This document shows positions 9,346 through 17,355 of a stretch of DNA of 64,000 bases, one piece after another; position 1 is the first letter of the stretch, and every line of letters starts with the position of its first letter. The notes under the pieces were generated by a model. That model was not told the DNA's origin and did no database searches. It worked only from the letters and a program-made list of their open reading frames with translations. A program made the position numbers and the translations under genes. Origin of the DNA: Actinophytocola oryzae (GTDB taxonomy: Bacteria > Actinomycetota > Actinomycetes > Mycobacteriales > Pseudonocardiaceae); NCBI RefSeq assembly GCF_004364325.1, contig NZ_SOCP01000015.1, positions 1-64,000 of the forward strand. Reading direction: 5' to 3'.

Positions 9346-10014
9346 TCAGGATCTCACGTAGTTCGCGATCTGCCCGAGCACGCCCACGTCGGTGAGGAAA
9401 CCGATGTGGGTCTGGCAGGCGACCAGGTTGTTGGTCGCGCCGTCCAGGCGGGTGCTCGTGTAGGGGAGGATGACGCCGTCGCACGCGGAGTACCACGTGG
9501 CGTAGCGGGTGGCACCCGGCGTCTCGTCACCGGCGGAGATCTGCGCGATGAACGACGAGCCGGGGTACATCTGCTGGCAGGTGATGAAGACCAGACAGGC
9601 CCCCGCAGAGGTGGTGCCGTGGTTCGCGCCCGCGATCGAGGCGAGGTGGCTGACGCTCGACGCGCCACCCAGCACCTTCAGGTAGTACTGGCTGACCAGC
9701 CCACCCATCGAGTGGTTGACGATCGCGACCTGGGACGCGCCGGTCCGCGACTTGACCTGGTTGACGTAGGACTGGAGGCCCTGCGCGTTCGTCACGTTGC
9801 TGCCGTAGGAGTTGTACTCGTAGGCGAACAGGTTGCTGCTCGACCAGCCTGCCGACCGGAACACCGCCATGGCCGTGGTCCAGTTCGACGCGCTGCCCGT
9901 ATAACCGTGCACGAAGATCACCGGCGTCGTCGTGGCCGCACTGGCCGACGGCGCCGGTGAGAACACGGCGAACGCGACCGCGAACGCCGCGACTATCCCG
10001 AGAATTCGACGCAT
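9346..10014 (-). CDS. secreted lipase/esterase (alpha/beta hydrolase)
   Basis: A 222-residue exported triacylglycerol lipase/esterase of the class-2 (LipA/EstA-like) group. The signal peptide is residues 1-26 (MRRILGIVAAFAVAFAVF..ASA-A). The oxyanion strand is FVHGYTGSASNW, the nucleophile elbow NHSMGG has Ser102, and the last His lies in the C-terminal QTHIGFL. Four Cys in the second half probably form disulfides. The start is the ATG with GGAGGG four bases upstream; the longer frame to 10203 lacks support. Confidence 0.88.
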   Translation of the reverse strand: MRRILGIVAAFAVAFAVFSPAPSASAATTTPVIFVHGYTGSASNWTTAMAVFRSAGWSSSNLFAYEYNSYGSNVTNAQGLQSYVNQVKSRTGASQVAIVNHSMGGLVSQYYLKVLGGASSVSHLASIAGANHGTTSAGACLVFITCQQMYPGSSFIAQISAGDETPGATRYATWYSACDGVILPYTSTRLDGATNNLVACQTHIGFLTDVGVLGQIANYVRS

Positions 10015-10188
10015 GAATCCCTCCAAGCAGGGAAAAGAGGTGGGACTCATCCAGGGTGCACAACGCGAGCCGGCCGCAACATCGGCGTAATCACCAGTCT
10101 TCACGGCCGACACATCGCAGCTCGGGGTGATTGTCCGGTTGCGTTCCGTGTGTGGGGGTCGACGTGCGGATGGCGACCCGGTACAACA

Positions 10189-10202
10189 TGAGAGCGCTTC
10201 CA
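10189..10202. promoter_or_regulatory. LacI-family operator-like palindrome (CebR-box type)
   Basis: TGAGAGCGCTTCCA is a 14-bp imperfect palindrome centred on GCGC. It closely resembles the TGGGAGCGCTCCCA box bound by CebR-like LacI regulators of sugar genes in actinomycetes. It lies 41 bp before the ATG of the beta-helix protein, consistent with sugar-responsive repression (inference). Confidence 0.6.
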
Positions 10203-10243
10203 CGGGATGCGCGAAGACTTCCTCGCCGGAGAGGGTTCAACGC

Positions 10244-12061
10244 ATGTCGAAAGCACGTCGCCGGATGGGCCGGGTCCTCGTACTCGCCGTGGTGGTGGCC
10301 GCCGCGGTGACGGTGCCCGCAGCGCAGGCGTCGCCGCCGCCGAACCTCGGGCCGAACGTGACGGTGTTCGAGCCGAGCATGCCGGTCGAGCAGATCCAGG
10401 CGACCCTCGACGCCGCCCACGCGCGCCAGGTCGACGCCGAGATGGGCACCGCGCGCCAGGCGTTCCTCTTCGCGCCGGGCACCTACGGCACCGCCGAGCA
10501 CCCGCTGCAGATCAAGGTCGGCTACTACACCGAGATCGCCGGGCTCGGCGCCTCGCCCGACGACGTCGTGATCAACGGCAAGGTCGAGGTCTACAACCGG
10601 TGCCTCGCCGACGGCGGCACGAGCAACTGCCTCGCGCTGGTCAACTTCTGGCGCACCCTGTCCAACCTCTCGATCGACATCAACGCCACCGGCCAGGACG
10701 ACTGCCGCGCGTCGGCCAACTTCTGGGCCGTGTCGCAGGCGGTCTCCCTGCGGCGCCTGGACATCAGGGGCGGCACACTGTCCCTGATGGACTACTGCAC
10801 CGCCGGTCCGCAGTACGCCAGCGGCGGGTTCATCGCCGACTCGCGCCTGCCCGCGACCACCAACGGCTCCCAGCAGCAGTGGCTCACCCGCAACAGCGAG
10901 GTCGCGAGCTGGTCCAACGGCGTGTGGAACCAGGTGTTCTCCGGCGTCGTCGGCGCCCCCGACGACGCGGCCTTCCCCAACCCGCCCTACACCACGATCG
11001 ACCGGACCCTCGTCAGCCGCGAGAAGCCGTACCTGTTCCGCGACACGCGTGGCCGCTACAACGTCCGCGTGCCCTCCGCACGCACGAACTCCCGGGGCGT
11101 CTCCTGGGCCGACGGCCTGACCCCCGGCCGCACCGTCCCGCTGTCGGACTTCTACGTCGCGAAGCCCGGCGACGACGTGCGGAAGATCAACGCCCAGCTC
11201 GCCAGGGGCAAGAACCTGCTGCTCACCCCGGGCGTGTACGACATCGCCCGGGGCATCGAGGTCAGGCGCCCCGGCACCGTGGTCCTCGGCATCGGCCACG
11301 CGACGCTCACCGCCGTGCACGGCGCCGTCCCGCTGGACGTGGCCGGGGTGCCCGGCGTGGTCGTCGCGGGTGTGACGATCGACGCGGGCCTCACGGAGTC
11401 GCCGGTGCTGCTGCGGGTCCGCGACGGCCGGTCCGACCCGCACGACCCGACCACCCTGTCGGACGTGTACTTCCGGGTCGGCGGCCCGCACGTCGGCAAG
11501 ACGAGGACCGCGCTGCAGGTCGACGCGGACGACGTGCTCATCGACCACACCTGGGTGTGGCGTGCCGACCACGGCGTCGAGGGCTTCACCGACACCCAGC
11601 GGTGGCAGACCAACACCGGCCGGGGCGGCGTGGTCGTCAACGGCGACCGGGTGACCGCGACCGGCCTGTTCGTCGAGCACTTCCAGCAGTACAACACCGT
11701 CTGGAACGGCGAGAAGGGCACCGTCGTGCTCTACCAGAACGAGCTGCCCTACGACCCGCCGACGCAGGCCGACTGGATGAACGGGCGGGTCGAGGGCTAC
11801 GCGGGCTACAAGGTCGGCGACCGGGTCCGCACCCACACCCTCCACGGCGCCGGGGTGTACGTGTTCAACCAGAACAACCCGTCGATCCACACCGAGAACG
11901 GGTTCGAGGCGCCGAACCGGCCGGGGGTGCGGCTGCACCACATCATGACCGTCAACCTCGCCGCGGGCACGATCGACCACGTGGTCAACGGCGTCGGCGA
12001 CCCGGCGGACACCACGAAGGTCGGCGTCCCCGTGTACGTGACGGACTACCCGGCGTCGTGA
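10244..12061 (+). CDS. secreted right-handed beta-helix protein (GH55/pectate-lyase-like)
   Basis: A 605-residue exported protein with signal peptide MSKARRRMGRVLVLAVVV..AQA-S (1-28). Two successive beta-helix halves start with similar phrases: NVTVFEPSMPVEQIQATLDA near residue 37, and FYVAKPGDDVRKINAQLARG near 303. The second continues into NLLLTPGVYDI and VLGIGHATLT. This double-helix arrangement is known from GH55 glucanases and related pectate-lyase-superfamily proteins. Databases carry close relatives under uninformative names, so the substrate is uncertain. The start follows GGAGAGGG. The CebR-like box upstream supports a role in polysaccharide use. Confidence 0.75.
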   Translation: MSKARRRMGRVLVLAVVVAAAVTVPAAQASPPPNLGPNVTVFEPSMPVEQIQATLDAAHARQVDAEMGTARQAFLFAPGTYGTAEHPLQIKVGYYTEIAGLGASPDDVVINGKVEVYNRCLADGGTSNCLALVNFWRTLSNLSIDINATGQDDCRASANFWAVSQAVSLRRLDIRGGTLSLMDYCTAGPQYASGGFIADSRLPATTNGSQQQWLTRNSEVASWSNGVWNQVFSGVVGAPDDAAFPNPPYTTIDRTLVSREKPYLFRDTRGRYNVRVPSARTNSRGVSWADGLTPGRTVPLSDFYVAKPGDDVRKINAQLARGKNLLLTPGVYDIARGIEVRRPGTVVLGIGHATLTAVHGAVPLDVAGVPGVVVAGVTIDAGLTESPVLLRVRDGRSDPHDPTTLSDVYFRVGGPHVGKTRTALQVDADDVLIDHTWVWRADHGVEGFTDTQRWQTNTGRGGVVVNGDRVTATGLFVEHFQQYNTVWNGEKGTVVLYQNELPYDPPTQADWMNGRVEGYAGYKVGDRVRTHTLHGAGVYVFNQNNPSIHTENGFEAPNRPGVRLHHIMTVNLAAGTIDHVVNGVGDPADTTKVGVPVYVTDYPAS

Positions 12062-12068
12062 CCCGCCG

Positions 12069-12123
12069 CCTCCCCCTTCCCTTCAGGTTCAATGAGGGTG
12101 ATGAACCTGGCGGGAAGGGGAGG
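12069..12123. promoter_or_regulatory. long inverted repeat in front of the ABC exporter
   Basis: CCTCCCCCTTCCC and TTCAGGTTCA on the left (12069-12091) pair with TGAACCTGGCGGGAAGGGGAGG minus small bulges on the right (12102-12123), around a loop ATGAGGGTGA. The right arm contains the purine-rich ribosome site of the ABC gene at 12132. It could be a terminator for the beta-helix gene, a MerR-type dyad, or an attenuator hiding the ribosome site. Confidence 0.55.
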
Positions 12124-12131
12124 GGCCGCGG

Positions 12132-13874
12132 GTGACCGTACAGCTTCAGACACCGGTGTGGCGGGTGCTGCTCGGGTATGTCCGGCCGTTCCGGTGGGTG
12201 CTGGTCGCCGGGGCGGTGCTGAGCCTGATGACCGGCGCGACCGGGCTCGCGCTGCCGCTGGTGGTGCGCGAGCTGGTCACCGGGCTGCAGTCCGACCAGG
12301 GCGTTGCCGGGCTGCTCGCGCTCATGACGCTGCTGATCCTCGGCAACGCGGCCATCGGCGCGTACGGGTCCTACCTGCTCGAACGCACCGCGGAGTCGGT
12401 GGTCCTGCTCGCGCGGCGCAGGCTCGTGTCGCGGCTGCTGTGGCTGCGGGTCCCGGCCGTCGACGCGGCGGAACCGGGTGACCTCATGTCCCGGGTCACG
12501 TCCGACACGACCCTGCTGCGGCAGGTCACGACCGGCTCGTTCGTCAGCGCGGTCACCAGCACGCTGACCCTCGTCGCCACGGTCGTGCTGATGGCGACGC
12601 TCGACCCGGTCCTGCTGGTCGTCACGCTCGGCGCGCTCCTCGTGGCGCAGGTCGTCATGCGCCTGGTGATCCCGCGGATCCGCAGGGCAAGCAAGCAGGC
12701 GCAGGAGTCCGTCGGGATCATGGGTGCCGCGCTGGAGCGGGTGCTCGGCGCGCTGCGCACGGTCAAGGCCTCCGGCGCGGAGGAACGCGAGCGCGACCGG
12801 CTGCACGCCGCGGCGGGTGACGCCTACGGCGCCGGGGTGCGTGCCGCGAAGTGGGAGGCGATCGTCGGGAACGTCGGCGGGCTCGTGATGCAGCTGGCGT
12901 TCATCACCGTGATCGGGCTGGGTGGCAGCCGGGTCGCGTCCGGCGCCATCGACATCGGCACGCTGGTGGCGTTCCTGCTGTACCTGATCTACCTCATGCC
13001 GTCGCTGCGTGAGCTCGTCAACGCGGCCACCCAGTACCAGCGGGGTGCCGCGGCCGTCGCCCGCATCAGCGAGGTGGAGTCGCTGCCGGTGGAGACGCCG
13101 GGGGAGCCGCCGTCGGTCACGCACGAGCCCGCGTCGGTGACGTTCGAGCGGGTGCGGTTCCGCTACCAGCCGGACCTGCCGGAGGTGCACCGCGGCGTCA
13201 GCTTCACGGTGCCACCCGGCGGGATGACCGCGTTCGTCGGGCCGTCCGGCGCGGGCAAGACCACCGTCTTCTCGCTCGTGGAACGGTTCTACGAGCCGGA
13301 GTCCGGCCGCGTGCTCGTCGACGGCACCGACGTGCGGGACTGGCCGCTGGCCGGGCTGCGTGCGGCGATCGGTTACGTCGAGCAGGACGCCCCGGTCCTG
13401 TCCGGCACGCTGCGGGAGAACCTGCTGTTCGGCGCCCCGGCCGCGACCCCCCTGGAGATCGACGACATCCTGGGCGTCACGCGGCTGTCCGCCATGGTCG
13501 CCAGGCTCCCCGACGGCCTCGACACGCCCGTCGGGCACCGCGGCATCAAGCTCTCCGGCGGGGAGCGCCAGCGCATCGCGATCGCCCGTGCGCTGCTGCG
13601 CAGGCCGCGGCTGCTGCTGCTCGACGAGGTCACCTCGCAGCTCGACGCCGTCAACGAGGCGGCGCTGCGGGCCACGATCGCCGACGCCGCCACCACGACC
13701 ACGGTCCTGGTGGTCGCCCACCGGCTGTCGACGGTCACGATGGCCGACCGCATCGTCGTGATGGACGCGGGCGAGGTCCGCGCGGTCGGCACGCATGCCG
13801 ATCTCGTCACCGGGGACCCGCTCTACGCGGAATTGGCGACGACCCAACTCCTGGCGACCGCGCACCTCGAGTGA
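12132..13874 (+). CDS. ABC transporter, fused membrane and ATPase domains (exporter type)
   Basis: A 580-residue half-transporter that should dimerise into a multidrug or lipid exporter. Residues 15-310 hold six membrane helices. Residues 335-575 are the ATPase, with Walker A GPSGAGKT (Lys376), signature LSGGERQR, Walker B LLLLDEV and switch His in VVAHRLSTV. The GTG start follows GGGAAGGGGAGGGG. No binding protein or second half-transporter is linked. A broken gene overlaps its stop by four bases. Confidence 0.9.
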   Translation: MTVQLQTPVWRVLLGYVRPFRWVLVAGAVLSLMTGATGLALPLVVRELVTGLQSDQGVAGLLALMTLLILGNAAIGAYGSYLLERTAESVVLLARRRLVSRLLWLRVPAVDAAEPGDLMSRVTSDTTLLRQVTTGSFVSAVTSTLTLVATVVLMATLDPVLLVVTLGALLVAQVVMRLVIPRIRRASKQAQESVGIMGAALERVLGALRTVKASGAEERERDRLHAAAGDAYGAGVRAAKWEAIVGNVGGLVMQLAFITVIGLGGSRVASGAIDIGTLVAFLLYLIYLMPSLRELVNAATQYQRGAAAVARISEVESLPVETPGEPPSVTHEPASVTFERVRFRYQPDLPEVHRGVSFTVPPGGMTAFVGPSGAGKTTVFSLVERFYEPESGRVLVDGTDVRDWPLAGLRAAIGYVEQDAPVLSGTLRENLLFGAPAATPLEIDDILGVTRLSAMVARLPDGLDTPVGHRGIKLSGGERQRIAIARALLRRPRLLLLDEVTSQLDAVNEAALRATIADAATTTTVLVVAHRLSTVTMADRIVVMDAGEVRAVGTHADLVTGDPLYAELATTQLLATAHLE

Positions 13875-14568
13875 GTGGTCAGTCCACCGGAATTCCGGTG
13901 ACGGTCGTCCGAAATCCCCGGTCCACTGTGGACGATCTGGCCGAGAACGTCCCGGTGACCGGCCACAAGCTCACGATCTTCCTGTACGAGATCGCCGAGG
14001 ACCCGACCTCACGCAACCGGCCGCCGGTCCGCGTGCTGCCGCCGAACGCGCCGACGTCGCGCAAGCCGCCGATGGCGTTGCTGCTGCGCTACCTGATCAC
14101 CCGGTGGGGCGGCGACCGCCCTCGAGCTGGACGCGGCCTACGAGCGCGTCCACGCCTACGTCGTCGACAACCTGAACCGCCGGGCGCCGAGCGTGGCGCT
14201 CCTGGTGGCCGTCGGCGCGGAGACCCCGGCCGCCCCGCATGGCGATGCGCCGGGCGCTGAGCGCGACGGTACGGCTGCGGCGGAACGGCCTGCTGCGAGC
14301 CTACGGCGAGGCCCCGGTGGCGCTGGCGCAGGAGCTGGCTCTCGGCAACGGCGTGTTCGAGTACCCGATGGGCTGGGGCGGCGACGTCGGCCTGCTCGGC
14401 CACGACCCCGGCGAGGTGACCCTGCCCGAGGTGACGGACGCCGGCTCGATGACCACCCCGTCCCACGTGGCCTCGACACTCGTGGCGGGCCAGGACCGGG
14501 TCGGCAACGCGGCGGTGGCGGGCGCGGCGATGCGCGTGGTCCCGATGGCGGTCCCCAGCAAGGACTGA
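13871..14568 (+). pseudogene. decayed genes: Pvc16-like (DUF4255) start followed by unrelated frame fragments
   Basis: A GTG overlapping the exporter stop begins a frame resembling the N-terminal Pvc16/DUF4255 domain of contractile-injection and phage-tail-like systems (HKLTIFLYEIAEDPTSRNRPP, PPMALLLRYLITRWGGD). Resemblance ends at about 14112. Plausible coding then continues in another frame (LELDAAYERVHAYVVDNLNRRAP) and from 14239 in a third (LLRAYGEAPVALAQEL...PMAVPSKD, stop 14568). I recognise neither later piece. No other tail or injection genes are nearby. I infer a chain of deletion remnants. Confidence 0.55.
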
Positions 14569-14602
14569 CCCGCCCTGACTCGCCAAGTCTTGACACCACG
14601 AT

Positions 14603-14616
14603 TGTTAGCGATAACA
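14603..14616. promoter_or_regulatory. operator-like palindrome 1 before arabinofuranosidase
   Basis: TGTTAGCGATAACA is a 14-bp palindrome (TGTTA-gcga-TAACA) of LacI-family type. It lies just downstream of a TTGACA hexamer at 14590-14595, so a bound repressor would cover the promoter of the arabinofuranosidase. Confidence 0.6.
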
Positions 14617-14713
14617 CTCTTTAGTGACGCGACGCCGCTCACGCACATGATCCACCAGTATTCCTGCTACTGGCATGACTGTTTTCCGTCTCGGCATGTG
14701 CTCGATCCAGTAT

Positions 14714-14727
14714 GAGCGTTAACACTC
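14714..14727. promoter_or_regulatory. operator-like palindrome 2 before arabinofuranosidase
   Basis: GAGCGTTAACACTC is a near-perfect palindrome sharing GCG-N-TAACACTC with the first site (14608-14619). It is 50 bp before the ATG. Two related sites 111 bp apart suggest one regulator with possible looping (inference). Confidence 0.55.
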
Positions 14728-14777
14728 AGGCGGGTTTCCGCCGAGTACGGCGTTGCCTCACTCCCGAAAGGCTCACC

Positions 14778-16271
14778 ATGAAGCTCTGGTCCTCGCGGAC
14801 TGTGTGGCGAACGACCCTCGCCGCCGCCGCGACCGTGGCGGTGGCCGCCGCGGCACTGGTCGCCCTGCCCGGTGCGGCGCGGGCGGCGGGCACCCTGCCC
14901 TGCGACATCTACGCGAGCGGCGGCACGCCGTGCGTCGCCGCCCACAGCACCACCCGCGCGCTCTTCGGTTCCTACAGCGGCTCCCTCTACCAGGTGCGGC
15001 GCTGGTCCGACGGCGCGACGACCAATGTCGGCGTGCTCGGTGCGGGCGGTTACGCCAACGCCGCGACGCAGGACTCGTTCTGCTCGGGCACGTACTGCAC
15101 GATCGTGCGCATCTACGACCAGACCTCGCGGCACAACGACCTCACGATCGCACCCGGTGGCGGCGCCAACCCCACCGCCGACCAGGGTGCCAACGCGGCG
15201 GCGCTGCCCGTGACGGCGGGCGGCCACAAGGTCTACGGCGTCTACATCTCCGCGGGCAACGGCTACCGCAACAACGCGACCAACGGAGTCGCCACCGGCA
15301 GCCAGCCGGAGGGCATGTACATGGTGACCGAGGGGACGCACGTCAACGACCGCTGCTGCTTCGACTACGGCAACGCCGAGACGAACAACCTCGACACCGG
15401 CAACGGCGACATGGACGCGATCTACTTCGGCAACCTGTGCTGGTTCTCCCCGTGCTCGGCGGGCCCCAGGGTCGCCGCCGACCTCGAGAACGGCCTCTTC
15501 GCCGGGGGCAACGGTTCCTGGACGGCGAACACCGGGCGGGGCAGCGCCTTCGTGACGGCCGTGCTCAAGAACAACGGCACCTCCACCTACGCCATCAAGG
15601 ACGGCAACGCGCAGTCCGGCGGCCTGGCGACGCGGTACGACGGCGCGTTGCCGAGCCAGTCGGGCTACCGGCCGATGACCAAGCAGGGCGCGATCATCCT
15701 CGGGATCGGCGGTGACAACAGCAACGGCTCGGTCGGCTCGTTCTTCGAGGGCGTCATGACGAGCGGCTATCCCAGCGACGCCACGGAGAACTCGGTGCAG
15801 TCCAACATCGTCTCCGTCGGCTACGGCAAGAGCGTCACGTTCCCGGTGAACGGAGCCACCTACCGGCTGACGAACCTCGTGAGCGGCAAGGTCCTCGACG
15901 CGGTCAACTGCGGCACGGCCAACGGCACCCAGATCGACGTGTGGCAGTCGCTGGGCAACACCTGCCAGCAGTGGCGGTTCACCAGCGTGGGCGCGAACAA
16001 GTGGACCATCACCAACGTCAACGCGGGCAAGGTCCTGGACGCGGTCAACTGCGGGCTGGCGCTCGGCACGGCGGTCAACCTGTGGCAGTCGCTCGGCAAC
16101 ACCTGCCAGCAGTGGGCGGTGATCCCCGCGGGCAACGGCCGTTACGAGCTGGTGGTCGAGAACAGCGGCATGGTGCTGGACGACCAGAACTGCGGCACGG
16201 CGAACGGCACGAAGGCGCAGCTGTGGATGTGGCTCAACAACACCTGCCAGCTCTGGTCGATCGCGGCGTGA
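14778..16271 (+). CDS. secreted alpha-L-arabinofuranosidase B (GH54) with ricin-type lectin domain
   Basis: A 497-residue exported enzyme that removes arabinofuranosyl side chains from arabinan or arabinoxylan. The signal peptide is about residues 1-36 (ARA-AG). The GH54 catalytic domain follows to about 355. By comparison with fungal AbfB the nucleophile is Glu201 in CCFDYGNAE and the acid/base Asp313 in GIGGDNSN. Residues 360-497 are a ricin beta-trefoil (CBM13) with three repeats ending CQQWRF, CQQWAV and CQLWSI, in place of the fungal CBM42. The start ATG follows GAAAGG. Two related palindromes upstream point to sugar control. Confidence 0.93.
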   Translation: MKLWSSRTVWRTTLAAAATVAVAAAALVALPGAARAAGTLPCDIYASGGTPCVAAHSTTRALFGSYSGSLYQVRRWSDGATTNVGVLGAGGYANAATQDSFCSGTYCTIVRIYDQTSRHNDLTIAPGGGANPTADQGANAAALPVTAGGHKVYGVYISAGNGYRNNATNGVATGSQPEGMYMVTEGTHVNDRCCFDYGNAETNNLDTGNGDMDAIYFGNLCWFSPCSAGPRVAADLENGLFAGGNGSWTANTGRGSAFVTAVLKNNGTSTYAIKDGNAQSGGLATRYDGALPSQSGYRPMTKQGAIILGIGGDNSNGSVGSFFEGVMTSGYPSDATENSVQSNIVSVGYGKSVTFPVNGATYRLTNLVSGKVLDAVNCGTANGTQIDVWQSLGNTCQQWRFTSVGANKWTITNVNAGKVLDAVNCGLALGTAVNLWQSLGNTCQQWAVIPAGNGRYELVVENSGMVLDDQNCGTANGTKAQLWMWLNNTCQLWSIAA

Positions 16272-16279
16272 GGCCCGGC

Positions 16280-16307
16280 TGTGGCGCGGTCACCCGACCG
16301 CGCCACA
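16280..16307. terminator. perfect 12-bp bidirectional terminator hairpin
   Basis: TGTGGCGCGGTC pairs perfectly with GACCGCGCCACA around ACCC. It lies between the convergent arabinofuranosidase and the next minus-strand gene, nine bases from one stop and four from the other. Confidence 0.9.
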
Positions 16308-16311
16308 CGTC

Positions 16312-16860
16312 TCAGCCGCGGCCCCGGGCAGACACCCGGCGGCGCAGCTCCGCGATCCGGGTGAGGTACTTCCGCGCCAGCCGGGTGTCCTCGCCGCTCG
16401 CGGCCGTTCTGCGGTCCTCGGCGGCGGTCCTCGCCAGGTGCGCGGTGTGGTGCTCGTGCAGTGCGGCGAGCAGTGAGTCGGCCCGGGGCACGATCGGGCT
16501 CGTCGCGGTCGGGTGCTGCTCGACGCTGTAGACCGTGGTCCGGTCGGCCGCGAGGTCGGTGAGGCGGTAGCAGAGGAACAGGCCGCCGAAGCCCGCGTCG
16601 ATGTCCAGGCACCGGCCGAGGGGAAGCAGGTCGCCGTCGCGGGAGAAGATCTCCCGTTCCAGGGCGGCCATGGGCGCGGCGGTCGCGGGCGGGTGGGGGA
16701 GCGCCAGCTTCCACGGCTGGTTGGTGACGTCGAACAGCAGCGTCGGGTCCGCCTCGGCGAGCACGAAGAACTCCCGGGGGAACTCGACGCCGTAGCACTC
16801 GTCGAGGACCTCGCCGGGGTCCAGCCCGGTCTCGTGGAGGGCCGTGGCGAGGCGGGCCAT
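16312..16860 (-). CDS. conserved hypothetical protein (start uncertain)
   Basis: From the ATG at 16860 the product is 182 residues, without signal peptide or membrane segments and with charged C-terminal helices. It resembles uncharacterised actinobacterial proteins with EVLDECYGVEFPREFFVLAEADP. No function can be given. The ATG lacks a ribosome site, and clear coding sense continues upstream (RESQLDRLRAAASRDDYPS) to an ATA at 16918-16920. That ATA has GGAGG nine bases before it; there is no ATG, GTG or TTG before the TAG further up. The true protein may therefore begin about 20 residues earlier with a non-standard codon. Confidence 0.75.
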   Translation of the reverse strand: MARLATALHETGLDPGEVLDECYGVEFPREFFVLAEADPTLLFDVTNQPWKLALPHPPATAAPMAALEREIFSRDGDLLPLGRCLDIDAGFGGLFLCYRLTDLAADRTTVYSVEQHPTATSPIVPRADSLLAALHEHHTAHLARTAAEDRRTAASGEDTRLARKYLTRIAELRRRVSARGRG

Positions 16861-17050
16861 CGAGGGGTAGTCGTCGCGGGAGGCCGCGGCACGCAGGCGG
16901 TCGAGCTGGCTTTCCCTTATGGCTGTTCGCCTCCACCCGGTTCGGCCGTGACCCGTGCCGCGAGTCTATTGGCGGACGCGTGACCCTCTCTGAGGCGTCT
17001 CTGGATCCCCATCACCCGAAAGTCACGAAAAAGCCACCATAAGAGTGATC

Positions 17051-17082
17051 TTGACACGTCCGGGGTACCCGCCGGGCATAGC
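17051..17082 (+). promoter_or_regulatory. candidate promoter
   Basis: TTGACA (17051-17056) is a perfect -35. A CATAG-like -10 lies 19-20 bases downstream, near 17076-17082. It could drive the small frame at 17111 and the radical SAM gene. Confidence 0.4.
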
Positions 17083-17110
17083 GGAGAAGAGCGGCGGTTG
17101 GGGTTGTGTC

Positions 17111-17287
17111 ATGTATGAGCACCGTTTGCACCAGGTCGGAGGGTGGTCCACCAACACGGTCGCGCGTCGGCGCAGGCTTCGCGCGGCACGACGGCGAGTG
17201 ACCGGGCTGCGTGCCCGGTTGGCGGAAGGTTGTATCACGTCGGCGGTTCCCGACGCGGTGCGTGAGGAGCAGACGCCCGGCGTGTGA
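17111..17287 (+). CDS. possible small basic protein
   Basis: An ATG at 17111 opens 58 codons giving an Arg-rich peptide (MYEHRLHQVGGWSTNTVARR, then RRRLRAARRRVTGLRARLAE). It lies downstream of a good TTGACA promoter and 68 bp before the radical SAM gene. No family is recognised, and third-position bias is only moderate. It may be a leader or a chance frame. Confidence 0.3.
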   Translation: MYEHRLHQVGGWSTNTVARRRRLRAARRRVTGLRARLAEGCITSAVPDAVREEQTPGV

Positions 17288-17355
17288 CGCCCGGTGTGCG
17301 GTTGGCGTCCGGATACGGCCGGAACGCACCCGGCGAGGTCGGATAGAACGTTCCC

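Noticed and set aside
9113..9361. Plus-strand frame of 82 codons between the acetyltransferase and the lipase
   Set aside because: Poor codon bias and no family. The minus-strand 58-codon frame in the same place looks better.
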